Source: an uncultured Acidobacteriota bacterium
GTDB taxonomy: Bacteria > Acidobacteriota > UBA6911 > CAINFC01
Assembly: GCA_903847975.1 (NCBI GenBank)
Contig: CAINFC010000082.1
Coordinates: 1-64,000 of the forward strand
Reading direction: 5' to 3'
DNA length: 64,000 nucleotides
Below the pieces are notes generated by a model. The model made no database searches and had not been told where the DNA came from. It saw only the letters and a list, made by a program, of their open reading frames with translations. Both the position numbers and the translations under genes were made by a program. The first letter of the stretch is position 1; every line of letters begins with the position of its first letter. Below are positions 44,549-53,685 of this stretch, piece after piece.

Positions 44549-46120
44549 TCAGTCCTGGGCTTCTGCTTTTTTTCCTCGCGCCAGGCCGGCCAGGAGTTCC
44601 GCGGCGGCGTCCTGCACCTTTTCCGCCTGCCGGTGCGGGACGGTAAAATGGTTGGCGATCATGCTGAATCCCAACAGCTCTCCATCCCGGGCACGCACAA
44701 AACCGGATAGAGAGCGGACGTTGGCCAGGGTGCCCGTTTTAGCATGAACGTTATTCTCCGCCGGCCCTCCTTTCAACCGTGAGGCAAGCGTGCCATCCAC
44801 TCCGCCGACCGGAAGAGACTGGTAATAAGTGGAAAATTCCGGAACCTGGACCAGGAAGCGAAACAGGCGCAGCAGCATTTCCGGCTTCAGAAAGTTATAG
44901 CGGGACAATCCGGAACCATCCATCATTACATAGTCGCCCGGAGGAATCGCCATCCCCTGCAGGATTTCCTGGACGGCCTGCCTTCCCGCCCGGAAGGAGC
45001 CATCACCGGAGCATTCCTTTCCCAGAATGCGCAGGAGGGTTTCCGCATAAAGGTTCTGGCTCTCTTTCAGCAGCACCGCCAGGATCTTTTCCAGCGGTGG
45101 GGACTCATGCATCCACAGCAACACGGCGGCACCCCTGTCCGGCTTGGGGTTCAGGTCATCCGCATCCACCGCTTTCCCGGAAACATGGATTCCTTCTCTC
45201 GCGAGAATGTGCCGCAGCTGATCGGCAAAGAACAGGGTGGGATTGTGCACCGCGACCTTCACCCGCGCAGGGGCTTCGCCAAGGGCAATCTGTCCCTGCA
45301 TTCGAACCCGGTTGCCTTCCACGTCCCTTTGGATGGAAATGTCCGTTTCCGCTCCTGCCTCGACCGTCCGCACATTGTTCTCCACCTGGATCAGCCCGGG
45401 AGCCGGAAACATTTCGAATCCGGCAAGCTGACCCTGCCGGCCACCAGCAGCAACCCGGATCTCGACGACATTCTCATTGAATTGCAGCGCTCCCGCTTCG
45501 GCGCTATAGCTATAGCCAGCCTGATCCCAGGCCCAGCCGTACCCCAGAGAAGGCTCTTCCAAAAGATCGTCGTCGCCGATGATATCTCCCTTAATTTCCC
45601 GGATGCCGGCTTCTTTCAGACGGGCGGCCCAGTTTACGAAGACGGCATACAGATCGTCCGGGGCAAACCGGAGGGAGAGAGTAGGATCGCCTCCCCCTTC
45701 CACAATCAGGCTGCCTTCCAGCACTCCCTGGCGGACAGCCCCCTGCGCCAGAACCCGGGTTTTAACGCGATAATCTTTCCCCAGGCGGAGAAGCGCAGCC
45801 GCTCCGGTCAGCAGCTTCATATTCGAGGCCGGCATGAAAAGCTTCTCCGCGTTGCGCCGGTAGAGGACTTCTCCGGTATCCATCGACTGAACCATGACAC
45901 CCCAGAAAGCATTTTGAAATTCGGGCGCATCGAAAAGCGCATCCAGCTGCCTCGCCAGTTCCGTGCCCGCGGCAGGCGGGGTTTCTGTCCCTTTGGGAGT
46001 GAGAGGAACTTTTGCCTTCCTGGGGGTGCATCCGGAAAAAAGTAAAAAGACCGCCAGGGCCAGGCAGAGGGGGGCGGTAAGGTTGATTCGGACGGCGACC
46101 GGCATTCCCGCTCTAGCCAT
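44549..46120 (-). CDS. dacB: D-alanyl-D-alanine carboxypeptidase/endopeptidase (PBP4, DacB type), lipoprotein
   Basis: A peptidoglycan hydrolase of the S13 family, 523 residues. The N-terminal helix ends LLFSGC, a lipobox, so it is likely an anchored lipoprotein. Active-site motifs are SxxK in MPASNMKLL, SxN in KESQNLYAE, and KTG in VHAKTGTL, the three expected of PBP4. The long insertion between SxxK and SxN is normal for the family. The ATG at 46120 has GGGGAAG upstream and overlaps the end of the prepilin peptidase gene by 8 bp; a longer frame to 46270 is rejected, and M6 at 46105 is an alternative start. Confidence 0.92.
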   Translation of the reverse strand: MARAGMPVAVRINLTAPLCLALAVFLLFSGCTPRKAKVPLTPKGTETPPAAGTELARQLDALFDAPEFQNAFWGVMVQSMDTGEVLYRRNAEKLFMPASNMKLLTGAAALLRLGKDYRVKTRVLAQGAVRQGVLEGSLIVEGGGDPTLSLRFAPDDLYAVFVNWAARLKEAGIREIKGDIIGDDDLLEEPSLGYGWAWDQAGYSYSAEAGALQFNENVVEIRVAAGGRQGQLAGFEMFPAPGLIQVENNVRTVEAGAETDISIQRDVEGNRVRMQGQIALGEAPARVKVAVHNPTLFFADQLRHILAREGIHVSGKAVDADDLNPKPDRGAAVLLWMHESPPLEKILAVLLKESQNLYAETLLRILGKECSGDGSFRAGRQAVQEILQGMAIPPGDYVMMDGSGLSRYNFLKPEMLLRLFRFLVQVPEFSTYYQSLPVGGVDGTLASRLKGGPAENNVHAKTGTLANVRSLSGFVRARDGELLGFSMIANHFTVPHRQAEKVQDAAAELLAGLARGKKAEAQD

Positions 46121-46961
46121 TGCTTCCCCAAAAACCGAGGTACCAGTCGAGAATCTCCGGCCCGAAAAGGAGAACCACCAGGGCGGAAAGCCCGAGAAAG
46201 ACCCCGAACGGCAGCTGAAACTGCATGTCCAGCCGGCGCACCCGGATGTAAACCAGCCCGAACAAGGCACCGGAAAAGGAGCCCAGAAAAATGGTCAGCA
46301 GGACATATTTCCAACCCAGAAAGGCGCCGACCATGGCCATCATTTTGACATCTCCAAACCCCAATCCCTCCACCTTGCGAAGCCGGAAATAGACCTCCGC
46401 AACCAGCCACAGCAGGCCGCCTCCCACGATCAGGCCCAGGACGGAGCCGACCAAGGGCAGGGCGGTCCCTTGCCAATCGGGGGGCAGAGCCCAGGCCGCC
46501 AGGCTTTGCGCCAGGGGATCGGAATAGAAGACCGGATCCTGCCAGAAGGAAAGAACCAGCCCCAGCAGGGCCCCCGGCAAGGTGATCACGTCCGGGAGAA
46601 TCATGTGGTCCAGGTCGATAAAAATAAGGGCCACGATCATGCAGGTCAGCGGCACCATGGGCAACAGAACCCAGGAAGGACCAAAGCGCCACAGCAGCGC
46701 CAGAAAAAGGAAGGCTGTGCCCGTTTCCACCAGCGGGTAGCGAATCGAGATGGTGGATTTGCAGGTTCGGCAACAGCCCAGAAGCCGCAGGTAGCTTATA
46801 ACCGGGATGTTGTCATACCAGCGGATCAGGGCACCGCAGCCAGGGCAATGAGACCGCTTCAGCAGGGATTCCTGGCGCGGGATCCGCCAGATGCAGGCAT
46901 TCAGAAAGCTGCCGGCCACCAGGCCATAGAGAATAAAAATGAAAGCGATTCCGAAATTCAT
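46113..46961 (-). CDS. pilD: Prepilin peptidase / N-methyltransferase (PilD/GspO type)
   Basis: An inner-membrane aspartic protease that cleaves type IV prepilin leaders and methylates the new N-terminus. The 282-residue length and eight helices fit. The N-terminal methylase domain carries a four-Cys zinc motif (CPGC and CRTC, about residues 39-70), and the protease Asp residues are in FIDLDHMILPD and GFGDVKMM. The start codon is 46961. No pilin or secretion genes accompany it here, so its substrates are elsewhere. It shares an operon with dacB, which overlaps its 3-prime end. Confidence 0.94.
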   Translation of the reverse strand: MNFGIAFIFILYGLVAGSFLNACIWRIPRQESLLKRSHCPGCGALIRWYDNIPVISYLRLLGCCRTCKSTISIRYPLVETGTAFLFLALLWRFGPSWVLLPMVPLTCMIVALIFIDLDHMILPDVITLPGALLGLVLSFWQDPVFYSDPLAQSLAAWALPPDWQGTALPLVGSVLGLIVGGGLLWLVAEVYFRLRKVEGLGFGDVKMMAMVGAFLGWKYVLLTIFLGSFSGALFGLVYIRVRRLDMQFQLPFGVFLGLSALVVLLFGPEILDWYLGFWGSNG

Positions 46962-47012
46962 GCGAATATATTAATTCATTTCCTTTCCCCTTGCGAAGAG
47001 GCAATGGGGGCC

Positions 47013-47053
47013 AAAAACAAAAAGCCCCGAACCCGCCTGGGCGGATTCGGGGC
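47013..47053 (-). terminator. Rho-independent terminator of the tolC-like gene
   Basis: On the minus strand a 14-bp GC-rich stem (47024-47037 with 47040-47053, one mismatch) is followed by TTTTTGTTTTTGG. It starts about 34 bp after the stop of the efflux gene. Confidence 0.85.
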
Positions 47054-47086
47054 CGCAACGTTTCGGTTACCCGATGTTCGGGGAAT

Positions 47087-48829
47087 TTATTTCGCGGAAG
47101 GTCCGGCGTCAGGCTGGGACTTGGCGATCTCAATATCGTTCTTGTCCAGGGTTTTGAACATCGCCTTGTAAAGCGCGGAAAGCGATTTTCGGTAGTTGAC
47201 CAGCGACTGAAGTTCGGAACCCTGCGCCTGTTCGTACTGATCCTGACGGGTCAGCACCATGAAGGTGGTGGTCAGACCGGCTTCAAACCTTTTGTTCTCT
47301 CCATCCAGCTGGTCCCGGGCCAGCTGCAACCCTTTCTTGGCGGTCTCCACCATCTGGCGGTTGGTCTGAATGGCCTCGTAGGCATTGCGGACATCCACCT
47401 GAATGGTCTGCTCGGTATCCCGCAGCCGCTTCTGGTACTGCTGCTTGGCAATCAGCTGCTGGGCCAGGTTGGCTTCGACGCTGCGGTTGCGCACAGGAAT
47501 AGTAACCTGCAGGCCGACGGAGTAGTTCCGGAAGTCAAAGGTCATGATCTGGCCGTAGGCGGTGAACATGTTGCCGATAAACCTCGGCAAGACCTTGCCT
47601 TCGCCGACGGAGGTCACATCCCCCGCCTGCCCGATCGAACCCAGACTGGTGATCAGGTCCACCTGCGGGCGCTTCTGGTTCCGATAGAAATTTTCGTTGA
47701 CATCCAGCTTGGTAATTTCGTTTTTCATCTTCCGGATTTCGGGACGGTTGGTGAGCGCGGAGTCCACGGCTTCCGCCAGGGTGACGTCGCTCTGGATATA
47801 AACCGGCTCATCGGTGGGGATCAAAATGTTGTCCCAGAGCGAAGAGTGGGCATCCCGGGAAATGAACTGCTTCATCCGGTTCTGGATGGTGCTGATCCGC
47901 TCCAGGGCCGAGATCATAGTCTGCTCGCGGGTGGAGACCGTCGATTCCGCGTTGGTAATTTCGATCGGGGCCAGGGTGCCGATCTCCACCCTCCGCCGGT
48001 TGTTATCCAGCTGGATCTTGGCCAGCTCCAGGGAGTTGCGGCGGATTTCATGATCGCGGATGGCGTAAACCAGGTCCCAGTAGGCATCCTGCACGTTCTT
48101 GATCACCGTGGTGACCTGGTCTTCGAACGTAATGTCGTTGGTATTGGCGTCCAGCTTGGTAAGCTTGATCTGCCGGGCGGCGCTGTTGGTGCGGAAATTC
48201 TTCATCAGAGGCTGGGTAAAGCGGAAGGTGAAACCGGCATTGTAGCTGGGACTGAAAAAGGAGCTGTTGGAATTCGTCGTGCCCCGCGTGGTATCCCAGG
48301 AAAGGGACCAGTTCCCGCCGGTCGGAATCACCTGCTGAAGCCCGAAGCTGTAAAGCAGATTGCCCCTGGTCAGATTGGAGCCCTGCAGCGACTGGTTGTA
48401 CGGGCTGGTGTTCGGAGTGACATTCGAATTGAGGGTGACCGAGGAAACCAGAGCCGGATCGTAAACGCCCTGGTCGCCCCGCATGCGCTGAAAATAGTTT
48501 TCCGACTCGTAGTCGGAAATGGCAATGGTCAGATTGTTCTCCAGGGCCATTTTGACTGCATCGCGCAGCGTGAGCCGAAACCCCTTTCCGGAGGTTTCCG
48601 CCTTGGCCACAAAGGAGTCCTGCTTGGGAGCCGGGTTGGTAATTTCCTTGGGCTGCGGCGGAGAGGGAGGCGTAGCCACCTGGTCGGCCGGGGTGGCGGG
48701 AACCGCAGGCTGCTGCGCCGCAAGGTTCAGACAAAAAAGACTAAAAATGGCGATGAAATACACTAAAGCCATATAATTGCTCCGCTGTAAGGTCCGACAA
48801 AGCCTTGCAACATTTTCAGTTTTCATCAT
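47087..48829 (-). CDS. TolC-family outer-membrane efflux protein
   Basis: An outer-membrane channel subunit of 580 residues for type I secretion or drug efflux. A signal peptide (about 1-38) is followed by a Pro-rich stretch (about 40-60) and two OEP repeats of beta strands and long helices. The first is near LTLRDAVKMALENNLTIAIS, and the second (about residue 330) is VTLAEAVDSALTNRPEIRKM. These repeated LxEAVxxALxNN elements are diagnostic. The start has an AGGAGTT ribosome site; MM gives two possible starts 3 bp apart. No membrane-fusion or pump gene is adjacent. Confidence 0.9.
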   Translation of the reverse strand: MMKTENVARLCRTLQRSNYMALVYFIAIFSLFCLNLAAQQPAVPATPADQVATPPSPPQPKEITNPAPKQDSFVAKAETSGKGFRLTLRDAVKMALENNLTIAISDYESENYFQRMRGDQGVYDPALVSSVTLNSNVTPNTSPYNQSLQGSNLTRGNLLYSFGLQQVIPTGGNWSLSWDTTRGTTNSNSSFFSPSYNAGFTFRFTQPLMKNFRTNSAARQIKLTKLDANTNDITFEDQVTTVIKNVQDAYWDLVYAIRDHEIRRNSLELAKIQLDNNRRRVEIGTLAPIEITNAESTVSTREQTMISALERISTIQNRMKQFISRDAHSSLWDNILIPTDEPVYIQSDVTLAEAVDSALTNRPEIRKMKNEITKLDVNENFYRNQKRPQVDLITSLGSIGQAGDVTSVGEGKVLPRFIGNMFTAYGQIMTFDFRNYSVGLQVTIPVRNRSVEANLAQQLIAKQQYQKRLRDTEQTIQVDVRNAYEAIQTNRQMVETAKKGLQLARDQLDGENKRFEAGLTTTFMVLTRQDQYEQAQGSELQSLVNYRKSLSALYKAMFKTLDKNDIEIAKSQPDAGPSAK

Positions 48830-48945
48830 TTCATTAACTCCTAAAATAAAATTCCAATGCCACCCGAAGACATGGTAGATTACGTCCGTTTCAGCTAAAA
48901 AGTTTCGGATATTTTAAGACAACCGGACGGAAATAGGTAGATCCA

Positions 48946-49383
48946 ATGAAAGCCGTAGTGCAGAGGGTGACCTGTGCCTGGGTCGAAGTCGAGGGAAAAA
49001 AGGTGTCGGAAATCGGCAAAGGAGCCCTCGTTTTGCTGGGGGTGGCCCGCGGAGACACCATGGATGCGGCCGACCGGCTGTGCGAAAAAATCCTGGAGCT
49101 CCGTTTTTTCGACGACTCCGAGGGCAAGCTTAATTTATCCCTGGAAGATATCCAGGGATCCCTGCTGGTCGTTTCCCAGTTCACCCTTCTCGGAGATTGC
49201 CGCAAAGGCCGCCGGCCCTCCTACAGCCAGGCGGCGCCCGCGGCCGAAGCCAGGGAACTGTATGCCCGCTTTGTGGAGCGCTGCCGGCAATCCCGCCTGA
49301 AGGTGGAGGAGGGCGTGTTTCAGGCCCAGATGAAGGTCGGCCTGGTCAATGACGGTCCGGTGACCCTTCTGCTGGAGATCTGA
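48946..49383 (+). CDS. dtd: D-aminoacyl-tRNA deacylase
   Basis: Hydrolyses D-amino acids (and glycine on tRNA-Ala) from mischarged tRNA, as a cytoplasmic dimer. The 145 residues match the family length. MKAVVQRVTCAWVEVEG opens the protein, SQFTLLGDCRKGRRPS carries the catalytic SQxxL motif, and NDGPVTLLLEI carries the cross-subunit GPVT (Gly-cisPro) motif. AGGTAG precedes the ATG by a few bases. It is divergent from tolC and convergent with sixA, ending 3 bp before it. Confidence 0.96.
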   Translation: MKAVVQRVTCAWVEVEGKKVSEIGKGALVLLGVARGDTMDAADRLCEKILELRFFDDSEGKLNLSLEDIQGSLLVVSQFTLLGDCRKGRRPSYSQAAPAAEARELYARFVERCRQSRLKVEEGVFQAQMKVGLVNDGPVTLLLEI

Positions 49384-49386
49384 GCC

Positions 49387-49905
49387 TCACTCCGCCTTTC
49401 GGGCCAGCCGCCGCAGAACCAGCGGCGGAAGCAGCCACTGCAGGCAACCCGCTCCGACCGCAAATTCCCGGGGAAAAACGATCCCTGCCACCGCGGCTTT
49501 CTTGAATTCCACGGAGGCCCGATCCCCGCCGCTAATCAGAAAAGAGGCGATCAGCGCCAGGTCCGGCATGTGGCCTACCGCTATGGTGGGAACCGCCTTC
49601 TGCTTCCGCAGCCAGCGCAGCTGCCCATGGACATCCTCCCCGGCAGCCAGCTCGTCGGCCAGCTCGACTTCCATCGCCTTGCCGAAAACATCGGAAATGA
49701 TGTCGGCCGTCTGCCGGGCCCGGCAGTAAGGACTGCTGACGATGCGCTGCACCTCCCCACCGACCAGCTGCTTCAATCCGCAGGCCACGATCCTGGTCTT
49801 CTCCAGGCCTTCTTCGGAGAGCATCCGGTCCGCGTCGAAACGGACGCCGTTTTCTCCCAGGTTGACGGCGATTCCGTGCCGCACCAGGTAAAGATTTGTG
49901 CTCAT
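49387..49905 (-). CDS. sixA: SixA-type phosphohistidine phosphatase
   Basis: A small histidine-phosphatase-superfamily enzyme (172 residues) removing phosphate from phosphohistidine proteins. The RHG motif is in YLVRHGIAV near residue 9. A second conserved Arg is in SSPYCRARQTADI, and the distal His in VGHMPDLALIAS. It is last in a ppx-ppk1-sixA run, 15 bp after ppk1. The SixA/PPK pairing recurs in bacteria; a link through phospho-His chemistry is an inference. Confidence 0.88.
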   Translation of the reverse strand: MSTNLYLVRHGIAVNLGENGVRFDADRMLSEEGLEKTRIVACGLKQLVGGEVQRIVSSPYCRARQTADIISDVFGKAMEVELADELAAGEDVHGQLRWLRKQKAVPTIAVGHMPDLALIASFLISGGDRASVEFKKAAVAGIVFPREFAVGAGCLQWLLPPLVLRRLARKAE

Positions 49906-49920
49906 TTCGCTCCTCCCTTT

Positions 49921-52062
49921 CTAGACGTCTTTTTCCAGGGCACGGTGCGGCTCGAAGACCGTCCGCTTCGGCTGCCGCGAAAGCCTGGCTTCCTCTTTGA
50001 AACGAAGGTAAAGCTGTTCCTGGCTCCGAAAGGCCGACATCTGCCGGGCGGGGCGCAGCCGGACATAGGCACCGTCCTTCTGCAGCTGCCAGGAGTTGCG
50101 GTTATCTTCAAAGTAGGAGCTCAGCACCTCGGTAAGAGCCGTTCGCGCCGAAAGGTCCTCAATGGGCACCAGCAGCTCGATGCGCCGGTCCAGGTTGCGC
50201 GGCATCCAGTCCGCGCTGGAGATAAAAACCTTTTCCTCCCCTCCCTGGTGGAAGTAAAAGATCCGGCTGTGCTCCAGGAAGCGATCCACAATGCTGACCA
50301 CCGAGATGTTCTCGCTCAGGCCTTTTATTCCCGGGCAGAGGCAGCAGAAACCGCGGACGTTCAGAAGCACGGGAACGCCCGCCTGGGAAGCCTGGTACAG
50401 GGCCTGAATGATTTCCGGATCCTCCAGGGAGTTCATCTTGGCCATGATCCGGCTGTCCTGCCCGGACTGCTTGCGCTGGGTTTCGCTGGCGATCAGATCC
50501 AGGATCTTCTGCCGCAAACCGGTGGGTGCGGCTTCCAGCTTCTGGAAGCCGACCGGAACGGAGTAGCCGGAGACGGCATTGAAAAAAGCGGTGGCATCCG
50601 CCCCCAGGATGGAATCGCAGGTCATGTAGCCCACGTCGCTGTATTGCCGGGCGGTCTTTTCATTGTAGTTGCCGGTTCCGAAATGGATGTAGCGCACAAT
50701 CCCCTGCGGCTCGCGCCGGACCACAATGCAGATCTTGGCGTGGGTTTTCAGTCCCTTGATGCCGTAGATCACCTGCACCCCCGCCTCTTCCAGCTGCTTC
50801 GCCCAACCGATATTCCGGGCTTCGTCAAACCGGGCCTTCAGCTCCACGATCACGGTGATGTGCTTTCCCTGCTCCGCCGCCCGGCGCAAAGCGGCGACAA
50901 TGGGACTTTCCGCGCTGGTCCGGTAAAGAATCTGCTTGATGGCCAGCACCGCCGGGTCTTCGGCGGCCTCCTCCAGCAGGCGGACCACCGGGTCAAAGCT
51001 CTGAAACGGATGGAAGAGCAGCAGATTCCGCCGGGTAATTTCCTCAAAAATCGTCTTGCGCGGGTCCATGCCGGAAACCGGCTGGGGAGGCCACGGTGCG
51101 TGGTGCAGCCGGTCATATCCGGGAAGCGAAGCCAGCCTCCGGAAAGCGGACAAATCCAAGGGCCCTTCGATGCGGAACACATCTTCCTCGCGCACCCGGA
51201 GATGACGGCACAAGATACGATGGAGAGTGGAAGACGCGGAATAGTCCAGTTCCAGCCGAACGCAGTTCCCGGTCTTTCGGGATCGCAGGAGAGATTCCAT
51301 CTGCTCCAGAAAATCTTCCCCGTCATCCTCGTCCACGCTGAGATCCGCATTCCGGGTGATTCGGAAAGGAGCGGACTCCAGAACCTTCTCCTCGGGAAAA
51401 TACTCCTCCAGAAAATGGACCAGGATGTCCTCCAGCAGGACGTAGGTGTTTCCGCGCTCCTCCGGAAGGAAAACAAACCGGTCCAGGCGGGTTCCCAAAG
51501 GAAGAAGGACAAAGCGTTCCTTGCGGGGAGGCCGCCGGCCCCGGACTCGAATGGCCAGGGTCAGCCCCAGATTCATCAGCAGCGGAAAAGATCGCCCCGG
51601 CCCCAGTCCGATCGGCGAAAGGACCGGAAGGACCGCCTTTTGAAAATACTGTTGTAAAAACTCATATTGCGGGGTGGGCAGCTTGTCCGGCATGGCGCGC
51701 CGTATGCCGGCCTGCTGCAATTCGGGCTCCACGTGCTCCCGGTAGCAGACGTACTGCTCCAGGACCATTTCCCGGACCCGCTTGAGGATCCGGGACAGCA
51801 GCTCCTCCTGGGCTATTCCGGATCCGTTTCTCCGGAAGACCCCTTCTTCCACCAGCATGCGGACCCCGGCCACGCGAACCATGAAGAACTCATCCAGGTT
51901 GGAAGCGGTAATCGAAAGGAACTGCACCCGCTCCAGAAGAGGGATGGCGACGTCCTTGGCTTCCTCCAGAACCCGCTGGTTGAATTCCATCCAGCTCAGT
52001 TCACGGTTGAACAGGGCTGCTTCCTGGACCGGACGATCTCCCTTACGTCTGCCTTTGTTCAT
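49921..52062 (-). CDS. ppk1: Polyphosphate kinase 1
   Basis: Reversibly makes inorganic polyphosphate from ATP. The 713-residue protein begins with the usual N domain (FNRELSWMEFNQRVLEEA, DEFFMVRVAG). The catalytic phospho-His region is LKTHAKICIVVRR, with GTGNYNEKTARQYSD following. A second phospholipase-D-like half is marked by FYFHQGGEEKVFISSADWMP and NLDRRIELLVP. It lies 27 bp after the ppx gene, so synthesis and breakdown of polyphosphate are encoded together. Confidence 0.96.
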   Translation of the reverse strand: MNKGRRKGDRPVQEAALFNRELSWMEFNQRVLEEAKDVAIPLLERVQFLSITASNLDEFFMVRVAGVRMLVEEGVFRRNGSGIAQEELLSRILKRVREMVLEQYVCYREHVEPELQQAGIRRAMPDKLPTPQYEFLQQYFQKAVLPVLSPIGLGPGRSFPLLMNLGLTLAIRVRGRRPPRKERFVLLPLGTRLDRFVFLPEERGNTYVLLEDILVHFLEEYFPEEKVLESAPFRITRNADLSVDEDDGEDFLEQMESLLRSRKTGNCVRLELDYSASSTLHRILCRHLRVREEDVFRIEGPLDLSAFRRLASLPGYDRLHHAPWPPQPVSGMDPRKTIFEEITRRNLLLFHPFQSFDPVVRLLEEAAEDPAVLAIKQILYRTSAESPIVAALRRAAEQGKHITVIVELKARFDEARNIGWAKQLEEAGVQVIYGIKGLKTHAKICIVVRREPQGIVRYIHFGTGNYNEKTARQYSDVGYMTCDSILGADATAFFNAVSGYSVPVGFQKLEAAPTGLRQKILDLIASETQRKQSGQDSRIMAKMNSLEDPEIIQALYQASQAGVPVLLNVRGFCCLCPGIKGLSENISVVSIVDRFLEHSRIFYFHQGGEEKVFISSADWMPRNLDRRIELLVPIEDLSARTALTEVLSSYFEDNRNSWQLQKDGAYVRLRPARQMSAFRSQEQLYLRFKEEARLSRQPKRTVFEPHRALEKDV

Positions 52063-52089
52063 ATACCTCCCGAATAACCCACGGACCCT

Positions 52090-53673
52090 TTAACTGCCCT
52101 GCAGCTGGATCTCCATGCCGTATACCTGCATAAACAGGTTTGATTTCTCCTTGAGCCGGTGCTTCTCCAGGTCCAGGTTTCCCGCGCCGTTGGCGGTGAT
52201 GACCAGGCTTCCGGGTTCCAGGGTGAATTGGAGATCATCCAGGCTCTGGGCGTGCTGCATGTCCATGGCGTCTGCAACCCGCAGGAGGGCCGCCAGCTTC
52301 AGCACCCGGATGCGCATCTCCCGCGACAGCGCCCCGTACATTTCGTGGTCCGCCTGGGGCAGGGCGCGCCGGTGGTAGCGGGCGATCAGGGCGGCCAGCA
52401 GGAGCTCCTCGGATCCCAGGCCAAACAGCCCGCTGTTGGAAATGATGTAGCAGGAGTGTTTGTGGTGCCCGCTGCGGTTGATGTAAACCCCGGTCTCGTG
52501 GAGCAGCGCGGCGACCGAAAGGATCAGCTCGTCGCGGGAGTCCAGGCGGTGCTCCGACTGCATGAGCCGGAAAAGTTTTCCGCTGACTTCGGCGACATAG
52601 CGGGCGTGATCGGCATCGACCGCGTAACGCCGCCCCAGCGCCCGGGCCGAATGAATGATCTGCTTCTTGAAATCGTTGGTCCAGGAGCCGCCGGAGGACA
52701 TTTCCGCCAGGATGCCGCTGCGGATATTGGCCTCTCCCACCAGGATCTCCTGCAGCCCCAGCTCGGCGGCCAGGTAGTCGTAGACCAGCAGGGCCGGACC
52801 CAGCGTTTCCGCATCCGAATAGGTGATCTGGTAGGCCCGGACCAGCTCGTCCGTCGACTTCACCAGGATCTTTTCGGTAAACCGGGACAGCGATTCCCGG
52901 GAAAGCCGCGCCAGGCCCTTGGCGTTCCACTGCGCCTTGAGCCGCGAGCAGGCAAACCGCGCGTCGCCGCCCAGGGCCACCAGCCGGACCTTTTTGACCG
53001 GAGCGATGCTTTCCAGAATCTGCTCCACGGTCTGTCCGACCTGGATGCGCATGATTTCCATGGCCCGCAGGCCCGGGGCGTGCAGCTGGGTGATGATCTG
53101 GTGCAGCCGCAGGGAGCCGAGCCGGTAGAGATGGGCATTGCTGACCCTGCCGCGCCGGAACAGCAGGGCCTCCGTGCTTCCTCCGCCCACCTCGATCACC
53201 AGGATGTCTTCCTTTTTCCAGAAATCCTCCGAAACCAGCGCAGGACGAATCGCCTGGTAGATATAGCGATTCACTTCCGACTGGTCGATGGCCCGGATGA
53301 AAAACCCGGTGGCCACCAGAATGCGATCCAGAAAGGCCTCCCGGTTTGCGGCTTCGCGGACGGCGCTGGTGGCCACCGCCGTGATCTGGCTGTCTTTGAC
53401 AATATCGTATTCTTCCAGCTTGCGCCGGAACAGCCGCAGCACCCGGACGCAATCCTCCGTGGTTTCGTGCTCGATTCTTCCCTGGGTAAAGGTGTCCTTG
53501 CCCACCGCCACCGCCATCTGCAGGGAATCCAGTATTTCGAAACGGTTGCGCCCTCTCAGCTGGGCGATGGCCATGCGGATCGAGGAGGTCCCCAGCTCGA
53601 TCACCGCGATCGGCCGGATATCCGGTGACGGTCGGGCTCGCCCTTCGGTGCCCTTCGGTGTGTGCGTTTCCAT
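52090..53673 (-). CDS. ppx: Ppx/GppA-family exopolyphosphatase
   Basis: A 527-residue exopolyphosphatase or pppGpp phosphatase. The sugar-kinase/actin fold appears at about 22-330 with phosphate-1 VIELGTSSIRMA (Glu where Asp is usual), ATSAVREAANREAFL, and phosphate-2 VIEVGGGSTEAL. A C-terminal HD-type domain follows at about 340-490 (DADHARYVAEVSGKLF, ALLHETGVYINRSGHHKHS). The start at 53673 is backed by an AGGAGG site. It precedes ppk1 and sixA on the same strand and sits 12 bp after a ROK kinase, giving a compact phosphate-energy cluster. Confidence 0.92.
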   Translation of the reverse strand: METHTPKGTEGRARPSPDIRPIAVIELGTSSIRMAIAQLRGRNRFEILDSLQMAVAVGKDTFTQGRIEHETTEDCVRVLRLFRRKLEEYDIVKDSQITAVATSAVREAANREAFLDRILVATGFFIRAIDQSEVNRYIYQAIRPALVSEDFWKKEDILVIEVGGGSTEALLFRRGRVSNAHLYRLGSLRLHQIITQLHAPGLRAMEIMRIQVGQTVEQILESIAPVKKVRLVALGGDARFACSRLKAQWNAKGLARLSRESLSRFTEKILVKSTDELVRAYQITYSDAETLGPALLVYDYLAAELGLQEILVGEANIRSGILAEMSSGGSWTNDFKKQIIHSARALGRRYAVDADHARYVAEVSGKLFRLMQSEHRLDSRDELILSVAALLHETGVYINRSGHHKHSCYIISNSGLFGLGSEELLLAALIARYHRRALPQADHEMYGALSREMRIRVLKLAALLRVADAMDMQHAQSLDDLQFTLEPGSLVITANGAGNLDLEKHRLKEKSNLFMQVYGMEIQLQGS

Positions 53674-53685
53674 CCGTCCTCCTGT

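Noticed and set aside
46991-48766. A 591-codon plus-strand frame opposite the tolC-like gene
   Set aside because: Gly/Val/His-rich shadow. The minus strand has signal peptide, repeats and a terminator.
49570-51657. A 695-codon plus-strand frame opposite ppk1 and sixA
   Set aside because: It is an antisense shadow; no ribosome site, no recognisable domain, and both minus-strand genes are unmistakable.
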